Source: Neobacillus sp. PS3-34 (GTDB lineage: Bacteria > Bacillota > Bacilli > Bacillales > Cytobacillaceae). Taken from it: a stretch of DNA of 64,000 nt. Position numbers and translations under genes: made by a program. The stretch covers positions 4,763,001-4,827,000 of the forward strand of contig NZ_CP133267.1 in NCBI RefSeq assembly GCF_030915465.1, written 5' to 3'. Under the pieces are notes generated by a model, which was given only the letters and a program-made list of their open reading frames with translations, was not told the origin of the DNA and did not search any database. Numbering within the stretch: position 1 is the stretch's first letter; every line of letters starts with the position of its first letter. Below are positions 57,586 through 64,000 of this stretch, one piece after another.

Positions 57586-57890
57586 CTACATTTGGTAAAG
57601 AATTAAAATCAAAAAAAGAGATAATACAACAACACTAACTAAAGAGGCAACTTTAATATAACGAATGGCACCGTCTGATACTTCAGGTTCGTCATTGTAC
57701 ATCCATCGTTATCCTCATAAAATACTTTCTTCTGGATAAAAATAACTCCAAATTAGTACAGCATATATTGGGATCAATAAAATTAAATACAATATTACTT
57801 CTCCCAGCTTCAGTACCCCCAAAAAAAATCGTTTAAACAATATACGAATAAAATTTCCATATGTTTCAAAATGCACTACCTTTTTTTGAA
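57586..57890 (-). pseudogene. small membrane protein, decayed duplicate
   Basis: Aligns with the gene at 62310-62639 (about 85% identical by eye) but has TGA and TAA where the other reads W-G-K (ILWGKRWMY) and a different last helix. A block of the same few hundred bases is thus present twice, 4.7 kb apart. Dead copy. Confidence 0.75.
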
Positions 57891-58415
57891 AAACGTTGTG
57901 AGTAACCAGTGATATTTAAAATAAGCGGAGGTTTTCCGGTTAGACTACAGAATAGAGCTCGGTTCGGGGTATATAAGCGGAGTTTTTCCGATTAAGCAAA
58001 GAAAAATTAACCATTTTCACGCTTTTTGAGCCAATAGTCGGAATCTTTCCGTCTATTCAAGCTATTTTCAGTGCTATTTCCTAATTAAGAGGAATTTCTC
58101 CGCTTATTTATCAAAAATGCTTTAGTGCCAAATGAACTTGTACAACTTACGGGTGCTTAATGGCGGGTTTTGTTTTCGAGTACAAAGCCTTTATTTGACT
58201 TGGTGCTTCGATATGCTTTTTTTCTGCCTTTAAATGACGAATAAAAAACTGCATAAAAAAAGAGAAGGTTCACTCTCCTCCTCCCCTCATACCTCTTCGT
58301 TCCGGTGAGTAAATTTGATCCTGGATACCGGAATTTTTAATTCCTTTAGGATGTCCATGAATATTATACACGTGTACAGCTCCATTTTTAGAGCCATCCC
58401 TTTTAGGATTCTGTT
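57891..58415. other. gap with no gene
   Basis: No coding frame or hairpin was recognised over about 500 bases, but near-identical short words (GGAGTTTTTCCG, GGAGGTTTTCCG, TAAGCGGAG, AATCTTTCCG) recur between 57920 and 58100, so it may be a small repeat-rich region. Confidence 0.35.
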
Positions 58416-58718
58416 TTATCGATCTTTCCTTTGGTAAATTTCAAGTAGCTCTGTAAACTCGTTTCTGGATAAGTCCGAATACTGAAATAGATGCTCAGCG
58501 GATTCCATTTGCCCATCTTGAACGGCTCTTTTGATTTTCTCGATTTCTTTTTGTTTCACTCTTTCTTCTGCATGATGATTTACATCAAAACAGCAATTCT
58601 TAAGCTTGTGATATTCCTCCAGATTCAGTGAGGAATAGCGAAAAAGAATATCCGCTTCCGTTTCTTTTCCATTTTGTAAGGCCTTTTTGATACGTTACGT
58701 ATCGATTGCTTTTTGCAT
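58416..58718 (-). pseudogene. two-repeat helical protein interrupted by a stop
   Basis: The frame from ATG 58718 reads MQKAIDT, then TAA, then RIKKALQNGKETEADILFRY and SSLNLEEYHKLKN, a linker, then EKIKRAVQDGQMESAEHLFQ and YSDLSRNEFTELLEI. The two halves are clearly repeats of one helical unit (I-K-x-A-x-Q-x-G-x-x-x-x-A-x-x-L-F-x-Y-S-x-L). Without the stop it would be about 100 residues. I do not recognise the family. A later start could give a shorter product. Confidence 0.5.
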
Positions 58719-59023
58719 GCCTTTAAATTAGCATTCAATTAAACTACACAATGGTTAGTTCAAGAAATCCAATGGGTTAGCTGGTTTTAACAATATTTAG
58801 AAAATCCAGTTGACTGCGCCATTACTACGTGTTACGATATACCTGTAGTAAGTCACACTGGATACCGACAGCAATAGTTGACACCCCTCCTACTCGGTGT
58901 TAAAAAAGTGCATGTATAAGTAATGCTTAATAGCGGGATTTCCCAAAAGCTATTAAGTAAAAATTTCCCTCAGTACTAAGTTATACTGAATATAAGTCAG
59001 ACAGAATAGAGGTGATTCTAAAA

Positions 59024-59343
59024 ATGGAAAATTTAACTGAAATGCTGAAGGGTTCGCTTGAAGGCTGTGTGCTGGAAATCATCAGCCGCCATGAAACCTA
59101 TGGCTACGAGATTACCCGACGCCTGAACGAGCTTGGGTTTACCGAAGTCGTGGAAGGGACGGTATACACCATCCTCGTGCGATTAGAAAAGAAAAAACTG
59201 GTGAGCATAGAAAAAAAACCGTCAGATATGGGCCGCCCCGCAAGTTTTACTCACTTAATGAGGCTGGCCGCCAGGAACTTGAATTATTTTGGAAAAAATG
59301 GGATTTTGTATCATCAAAAATTAACGTCTTGAAGTCAAACTAG
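59024..59343 (+). pseudogene. PadR-family transcriptional regulator, frameshifted
   Basis: Starts MENLTEMLKGSLEGCVLEII, with the winged helix YEITRRLNELGF ... EGTVYTILVRLEKKKL, then KPSDMG. The frame as given runs on out of register; the correct frame is GPPRKFYSLNEAGRQELELF followed by KKWDFVSSKINVL before TAG at 59343. One G appears lost at GGGCCG near 59232. ATG 59024 follows AGAGGTGATT. PadR proteins repress exporter genes, and this one sits in front of the DUF1048-ABC cassette. The DNA-binding half remains, but the dimerising end is changed. Confidence 0.85.
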
Positions 59344-59411
59344 CTTCATAAGATATTCAGTCCATTATTTTTGGAGTGTCTTGTTCACTATAAAAAAGGA
59401 GGAAAAATAAC

Positions 59412-59753
59412 ATGATGGAAATGTTCAAAAAAATGATTGGTGATAAAAAAGAATACAAGATGATGATGGCAAGGGTTGAAGCCCTGCCAGAGGACTACCA
59501 GTATGTATTTAAGAAAATACAAAACTACATGTGGAAATTCACAGCAGGCAACGGGATGGATATGCTGCACATACAGTATGAATTAATTGATTTGTTTGAA
59601 GCCGGTGCGGCGGAAGGCAGACAAGTGCTGGAAATCACTGGGGACGATGTGGCGACCTTTGCCGACGAACTAGTGGCAAACGCTAAAACCTATGTTGCCA
59701 AGTATCGTGAAGATTTGAATCAGAGTATCATGAAGCGATTGGGAAAAAAATAA
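59412..59753 (+). CDS. DUF1048 protein
   Basis: A 113-residue helical protein (MFKKMIGDKKEYKMMMARVE, YVFKKIQNYMWKF, LIDLFEAGAAEGRQVLEITG) of the DUF1048 family, which is almost always found between a PadR regulator and an ABC exporter. Its role is not known. GGAGG precedes ATG 59412. It is followed by 170 bases with a weak hairpin and then the ABC genes. Intact. Confidence 0.88.
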   Translation: MMEMFKKMIGDKKEYKMMMARVEALPEDYQYVFKKIQNYMWKFTAGNGMDMLHIQYELIDLFEAGAAEGRQVLEITGDDVATFADELVANAKTYVAKYREDLNQSIMKRLGKK

Positions 59754-59924
59754 ATTCAAGAGATCATACCGACTGAATAGCTGGTTACAAATGTGAATTA
59801 TCACCTTCTCTATTCAGTTGTTTTTTTAATTCAGTAATAAGTAATACAGATTATCAGTCAGACTTAATAGTAAAGTAAAGGCAATTCAGATCCGCAAGAC
59901 ACTTTTAATAAGGAGGAAAAAAGT

Positions 59925-60686
59925 ATGAGCAATGCAGCGATTTCTGTAAAAGGATTAAAAAAATCCTTTAAAGACAAGGAAGTCTTAAAGGGGGTGGATT
60001 TTGAGGTGCGACGTGGCGAAATTTTCGCACTGCTTGGCTCAAATGGAGCGGGCAAGACGACAACGGTCAACATCCTCTCGACGCTGATGAAGCCCGATGG
60101 CGGTGAAGTAGGTATTTGCGGCTTTGACGTCCAACGTCAACCGGATCATGTTCGCCAGAGCATCAGCCTGACAGGGCAATTCGCAGCTCTAGACGGCATG
60201 CTCACTGGGCGGGAAAACCTGATGATGATCGCCAAGTTACGAGGAGTTTCCAATCCCACTCAAGCCGCCGACCATCTGCTTGCAAGATTCAGCCTGACCG
60301 ATGCGGCCAACCGCCGGGCGGACAAATATTCCGGCGGGATGAAGCGCCGGCTTGACATCGCCATGAGCCTGATCGGGACGCCAGCAGTCATTTTTCTCGA
60401 CGAACCGACGACAGGGCTTGACCCCGAAGCGCGTGTTGAAGTATGGGATACCGTCAAGGAGCTTGCCGGCGGCGGCACGACCATCTTGCTGACGACCCAG
60501 TACCTGGAGGAAGCCGAACAACTGGCAGACCGTATCGCCATCCTGCATGGCGGAAAAATCATCACGACCGGTACCCTTACCGAACTCAAAGAGATGTTCC
60601 CTCCAGCGGAAGTGGAGTACATCGAGAAGCAGCCGACATTGGAGGAAATCTTCCTCGCGATCATCGGCAAAAAGGAGGAGATGTAA
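59925..60686 (+). CDS. ABC transporter ATP-binding protein (DrrA-like)
   Basis: A 253-residue ATPase of the drug/daunorubicin-type exporter group: Walker A LLGSNGAGKTTTVN, signature YSGGMKRRLDIAM, Walker B VIFLDEPTTGLDPEAR and the H-loop-equivalent region LTTQYLEEAEQLADRI. It powers export by the membrane protein encoded directly after it. AAGGAGG precedes ATG 59925. GC is about 55%, far above the flanks. Intact; substrate unknown. Confidence 0.95.
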   Translation: MSNAAISVKGLKKSFKDKEVLKGVDFEVRRGEIFALLGSNGAGKTTTVNILSTLMKPDGGEVGICGFDVQRQPDHVRQSISLTGQFAALDGMLTGRENLMMIAKLRGVSNPTQAADHLLARFSLTDAANRRADKYSGGMKRRLDIAMSLIGTPAVIFLDEPTTGLDPEARVEVWDTVKELAGGGTTILLTTQYLEEAEQLADRIAILHGGKIITTGTLTELKEMFPPAEVEYIEKQPTLEEIFLAIIGKKEEM

Positions 60687-61436
60687 ATGAAAAGCAATAC
60701 AGGGGTATTACTTGGGCGTTTAATGCGCAACATCATGCGGAGCCCGGATACGATTATCACGGTGGCGATTACGCCAATTATGATGATGCTGCTGTTTGTC
60801 TACGTATTTGGCGGCGCCATAGAGACAGGCACGGACAATTACGTCAATTATTTATTGCCGGGAATCTTGCTGATGGCTATCGCATCAGGCGTTGCTTACA
60901 CTTCCGTGCGGCTGTTTACGGATGTAAAGAGCGGGCTGATGGCGCGTTTCATTACTATGCCCATCAAGCGCTCGTCGGTATTGTGGGCTCACGTGTTGAC
61001 CTCGCTTGTTTCCAATGCGCTAACTATCGTGATGGTTATCCTCGTCGCGCTCTTGATGGGCTTCCGTTCCAGCGCTGATATCCTGGATTGGTTCGCGGTA
61101 GCTGGGATACTCGGGCTGTTTACGCTGGCGCTGACATGGCTCGCGGTCATTCCCGGATTGACAGCGGGTTCTATGGAAGGGGCGACAGCCTACTCGTACC
61201 CGCTGATTTTCCTGCCGTTTATCAGTTCGGCTTTTGTCCCCACCGAAACCATGCCTAAAATTGTACGTGCGTTCGCTGAGAACCAGCCCGTGACTTCAAT
61301 CGTGAATGCAATCCGTGCCCTCTTGTATGATGGGTCTGTTGGCAACGGTATCTGGATTGCGCTTGCCTGGTGCGTCGGCATCATGATCATCTCTTACTTC
61401 TTCGCCAGTAAACAATTTAAACGCCAGTTAGGGTAA
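60687..61436 (+). CDS. ABC transporter permease (ABC-2 type)
   Basis: A 249-residue membrane protein with about six helices (for example PIMMMLLFVYVFGGA, LLPGILLMAIASGVAY, ILGLFTLALTWLAVIPG, YPLIFLPFISSAFVP), the ABC-2/DrrB pattern. It starts directly after the ATPase stop, with AAGGAGGAG overlapping the end of that gene, so they are translated together. It shares the ATPase gene's high GC. Export of a drug, lipid or similar amphiphile is likely. Intact. Confidence 0.93.
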   Translation: MKSNTGVLLGRLMRNIMRSPDTIITVAITPIMMMLLFVYVFGGAIETGTDNYVNYLLPGILLMAIASGVAYTSVRLFTDVKSGLMARFITMPIKRSSVLWAHVLTSLVSNALTIVMVILVALLMGFRSSADILDWFAVAGILGLFTLALTWLAVIPGLTAGSMEGATAYSYPLIFLPFISSAFVPTETMPKIVRAFAENQPVTSIVNAIRALLYDGSVGNGIWIALAWCVGIMIISYFFASKQFKRQLG

Positions 61437-61620
61437 GTAGTGCTCTTTCGCAGGAGGATAAATTATAAGAATAAAGCCCATATAATTTCCTTCACTTTCG
61501 AGTGTTATTGAATAAACTTATTGATTTCTTTAAAATTTCTATAGTTATTTTCTTCGCATATTTATATCCGAATTTGGCAAAAAAATGCTGTTAAAGGCAG
61601 TATATTTTATGATTATAAAA

Positions 61621-61672
61621 AAGCCTAAAATATTCAAGTAGTGCATAAAAACTTGCATATTTTAGGCTTTAT
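61621..61672. terminator. terminator after the ABC operon
   Basis: AAGCCTAAAATAT and its complement make a 13-base stem with a 23-base loop; T-rich on the plus strand. Confidence 0.65.
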
Positions 61673-61882
61673 AGTTTTATTCCTTATTGACATTTAAATA
61701 AATAACTAACCAGGAAGGTGTTTCCTTTAATTAGTGGAAACTTATTTAGAATCGACCTTGTTCAAATAAAAAGGTCCCTTTTGAACAGTAATGATATGTT
61801 ATGATGAATAAGATGTGTTAACTGATAATACCTATTAGTTAACAATTGAATTTACTTGAACCTGTAAACTGGAGGGAGCATT

Positions 61883-62299
61883 ATGTATAAGCTGCGAGGT
61901 CATCATCTTTTTTGCCTTCTGGGCTATCGGGGAATGGGCTATTCAGAAGAGTACGTGGAAAATATGACACGTTTGCATCAAACTTTAAGAGATAACCCCA
62001 AGACGTTAATTCAGCTTGTAAAGGGACCAGACCAGTTATGTGAAAAATACCCCAACTCAGGTAAATACCACTGCCAAGACGACAATATTTATGAAAGAGA
62101 TGCCGCTATTTTAGAAAAAATGGGGCTTGAAATCGGACAAATTCTGAATTGGACGGACATTGAGGAGTGCATCCGAAAATTTGTCGTTCCCTCCGATATT
62201 CAAATTGTTTGTGAAACTTGTTCCTGGCGTTCATTTGGAGTTTGTGAGGAGGGTATTCAAGAGATTCATGGAGGGAAAGGCTTAAGGAAAGTTAACTAA
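61883..62299 (+). CDS. DUF1284 protein
   Basis: A 138-residue cysteine-rich protein starting LRGHHLFCLLGYRGMGYSEE, the DUF1284 signature, and containing further cysteines (LCEKYPNSGKYHCQDD; CETCSWRSFGVCEEG) that could bind a metal or iron-sulfur cluster. The function is not known. GGAGGG precedes ATG 61883. Alone between the ABC cassette and a convergent membrane-protein gene. Intact. Confidence 0.88.
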   Translation: MYKLRGHHLFCLLGYRGMGYSEEYVENMTRLHQTLRDNPKTLIQLVKGPDQLCEKYPNSGKYHCQDDNIYERDAAILEKMGLEIGQILNWTDIEECIRKFVVPSDIQIVCETCSWRSFGVCEEGIQEIHGGKGLRKVN

Positions 62300-62309
62300 G
62301 CCATCCCCC

Positions 62310-62639
62310 CTACTTGCGGTTAAGAATAAACATCACAAATAAGAAAGTTATTACAATAGCACTAACTAAAGAGGCAACTTTAATATAACGAATGGCACCG
62401 TCAGATACTTCAGGTTCGTCTTTGTACATCCATCGTTTTCCCCATAAAATACTTTCTTCTGGATAAAAATAACTCCAAATAAGTACCGCGTATAGGGGAA
62501 TCACTAAAATTAAATTCAATATTACATCTCCCACCTTCAACCCCCCCAAAAAAAATCCTATAAACAATATACGAACAAGATTTCCATATGTTTCAAAATG
62601 CACGAATTTTTGTTGTATAACGTTGGCAATGCCTGACAC
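62310..62639 (-). CDS. small membrane protein (109 aa), intact copy
   Basis: Three predicted helices: LVRILFIGFFLGGLKV, LNLILVIPLYAVLIWSYF and VASLVSAIVITFLFVMFIL, with polar loops (YPEESILWGKRWMY). I do not recognise the family. The start is uncertain: GTG 62639 lies in a half copy of the GGTGTCAGGCACC repeat and has no ribosome binding site; GTG 62603 is an alternative. A decayed duplicate is at 57586-57890. Confidence 0.65.
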   Translation of the reverse strand: MSGIANVIQQKFVHFETYGNLVRILFIGFFLGGLKVGDVILNLILVIPLYAVLIWSYFYPEESILWGKRWMYKDEPEVSDGAIRYIKVASLVSAIVITFLFVMFILNRK

Positions 62640-62750
62640 CGTTATCTACCGTAATGACTATCCTTAACCGATTTAGAACAAATTCACAATAGTTTTAAGA
62701 GAAACATGTAATATGGTAAAATAATGTAAACATTTGAGGAGTTGAGAAGG

Positions 62751-63230
62751 ATGGAACAGTTTTTATTCAACCAACTAGCATTTGTTCGAGGTCAAACCTT
62801 GAAGTTGATGGATGGAGTTACGGAGGAAATGGCTGACCGTATCCCAGAAGGGTTCCGCAATACGATTCGTTGGAATCTTGGTCATATCTATGTAGTCTTA
62901 GAACGGATCTCTTTCCAATACTTAGGACTTCCACAGCATTTGCCCGAGGGATTCAAGGAGCAATTCGAAAACGGTACTTCACCATTAGACGCCACAGCTT
63001 CATATCGAGTTCCAACGCTGCTAGAGTTAGAGACTCTATTAAAAGAACAGCAAGCACGGATTCATGATACACTTGCACACCGGCTGCATGAAAAGGTAAT
63101 TCCGCCTTATACCACCTCTGCCGGTATGACACTCGAAACCCCGGAACAATTCCTTAGCTTTAACCTATACCATGAAGGTATGCACTTGACCGTCATTAGA
63201 ATGTATAAAAATTTGTTATCACGTTCATAA
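62751..63230 (+). CDS. DinB-family protein
   Basis: A 159-residue four-helix-bundle protein of the DinB/YfiT type, which holds a metal with three histidines: here NLGHIYVV near residue 45 and YHEGMHLTV near residue 140. Members include thiol S-transferases, among them bacillithiol-dependent ones; the exact reaction is unknown. ATG 62751 is nine bases after GAGGAG; an upstream in-frame TTG is less likely. Intact. Confidence 0.85.
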   Translation: MEQFLFNQLAFVRGQTLKLMDGVTEEMADRIPEGFRNTIRWNLGHIYVVLERISFQYLGLPQHLPEGFKEQFENGTSPLDATASYRVPTLLELETLLKEQQARIHDTLAHRLHEKVIPPYTTSAGMTLETPEQFLSFNLYHEGMHLTVIRMYKNLLSRS

Positions 63231-63290
63231 GTTGAAAAGTCATTTTTTCAACAGCTGCACTGCTAACGGCTTTACGTTTTAAAAGAAAAA

Positions 63291-63337
63291 TGTCAGGCAC
63301 CTAAATGGACAGTTGCCCATGAAGGGTGCCTGAAACC
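63291..63337. repeat. palindromic interspersed element, second copy
   Basis: TGTCAGGCACC, then GGACAGTTGCCC, then GGTGCCTGAAACC: the same structure as 45428-45477 with a few changes. Here it is intergenic. Confidence 0.65.
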
Positions 63338-63446
63338 CTGACTTTTTACAAAAAACACAAAAATAAAAATGGTGGTATCCGTGGTAATTGAATCATCATC
63401 ACCACAGACACACACCATTAATATGTTTTCTAGCTAGAACTTTTTT

Positions 63447-63872
63447 CTAGGAATTTGTTTGCTCTGCATATTTTTTGAAATTATCCAGAATTGCCTGCCA
63501 TCCTTGCTGTTGAAATTCAATTGGATTTTCTGTTTCAGCATCAAAGGTTTCAATTACTTCGGTTTCGTTTTCTTGACCTTTAAAAGTGATTTTAACTTTT
63601 CTTCCATCACCTAGAGTATAAGCAATAACCTCATGTAATTTCACTTCATCATAAACTCCACCAAAATCGAAACCAAAACTTCCATCTTTGGCTTCCATTC
63701 TTGAAGAGAATTTCCCACCAGGCCTTAAATCATTTTCAGCAAATGGTGTGTGCCAGTCTTCTGAAGCACTGTTCCATTTTGTTATATGGGTTGGTTCTGT
63801 CCAATATTCCCATACCTTTTCTACTGGTGCATTAACTGTTGTTTCTACTGTTATTTTTTTAACTGTTTCCAT
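63447..63872 (-). CDS. SRPBCC / AHSA1-like domain protein
   Basis: A 141-residue START-like fold protein: ITVETTVNAPVEKVWEYWTE, PTHITKWNSASEDWHTP, RPGGKFSSRMEAKDGSFGFD and a final helix with QGWQAILDNFKKY. Activator-of-Hsp90 homolog (AHSA1) type proteins of this size in bacteria usually bind small hydrophobic ligands; the ligand is unknown. AGGCGG precedes ATG 63872. Intact. Confidence 0.9.
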   Translation of the reverse strand: METVKKITVETTVNAPVEKVWEYWTEPTHITKWNSASEDWHTPFAENDLRPGGKFSSRMEAKDGSFGFDFGGVYDEVKLHEVIAYTLGDGRKVKITFKGQENETEVIETFDAETENPIEFQQQGWQAILDNFKKYAEQTNS

Positions 63873-63952
63873 TTTTACCGCCTCTTTTCCACGAATATAT
63901 TAAGCGATATGTCCATCATCGATGTGACAATATTGTAAATGATTTCGAAAAT

Positions 63953-64000
63953 TTATGCTACTTCTTCACTGTTGCCTTTTACCGCCCTTGTAATCCATTT
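63953..64000 (-). CDS. C-terminal end of an unidentified gene, cut by the window edge
   Basis: The last 15 codons of a frame ending at TAA 63953 (WITRAVKGNSEEVA). Too short to identify. Confidence 0.3.
   Translation of the reverse strand, partial: KWITRAVKGNSEEVA

Noticed and set aside
60260..60760. 166-codon minus-strand frame across the ABC genes
   Set aside because: Opposite-strand shadow caused by high GC; serine/arginine-rich translation without domain character.

Overview
The window reads as chromosome of a low-GC Gram-positive spore-former of the Bacillaceae. Support comes from AGGAGG-type ribosome binding sites, a FabI, a YhaM-type desulfidase, a YkvR/DUF3219 protein, a ComK-like factor, a KinB-like sporulation kinase and a TxpA/RatA-type toxin system. 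No rRNA, tRNA or CRISPR array was seen. It is accessory DNA: core-type genes lie mainly at the edges, and an unusual share of the genes are frameshifted, truncated or duplicated and decayed.

Layout. 1-6.4 kb: partial fabI, two small overlapping genes, a cysteine desulfidase-like enzyme, a small hydrophobic toxin with a convergent antisense RNA (plus a second, toxin-less RNA copy), a broken metallophosphoesterase, a GNAT acetyltransferase and a SUKH protein. 6.7-38.2 kb is a defence island: NERD helicase; an HNH protein built from three repeated modules; a MazG-like pyrophosphohydrolase; a frameshifted HNH endonuclease resembling phosphorothioate-dependent McrA enzymes; McrC and Vsr remnants; a divergent restriction gene/m5C methyltransferase pair; a three-gene operon (900-aa unknown protein, 1866-aa DUF1998-type helicase, Cas4/AddB-like Fe-S nuclease); a solitary KAP NTPase; and a DGQHR protein paired with a membrane protein. 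Inside and just beyond it lie a sigma factor, a frameshifted comK-like gene and three generations of a lipase-like gene, two of them with decayed DUF2442 partners.

40-45 kb: a phage-type DnaD-like protein, a lipoprotein, and a secreted trypsin-like protease separated by one base from a duplicated beta-propeller to which it was probably once fused. 45.4-52.2 kb: a decayed redox/electrophile cluster (tpx, isochorismatase, OsmC, thioredoxin, SDR, luciferase-like oxidoreductase, old yellow enzyme, selO), with OsmC, the luciferase-like oxidoreductase and YkvR intact, and a TetR-like palindrome upstream of osmC. 52.7-57.3 kb: a split sensor kinase, a polysaccharide deacetylase and a phage-type replication set (DnaD-like, G39P-like loader, DnaB helicase). 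59-61.4 kb: a PadR-DUF1048-ABC exporter cassette of clearly higher GC. The right end has DUF1284, DinB and SRPBCC genes.

The most interesting candidate is the operon at 18.2-27.6 kb: the helicase resembles Druantia DruE/MrfA-type proteins, the small nuclease has a complete four-cysteine Fe-S plus PD-(D/E)XK signature, and I do not recognise the first protein. A caution for the whole window is that at least eight genes are broken by a one- or two-base indel, several of them in short homopolymers, so part of the apparent decay could be assembly error.
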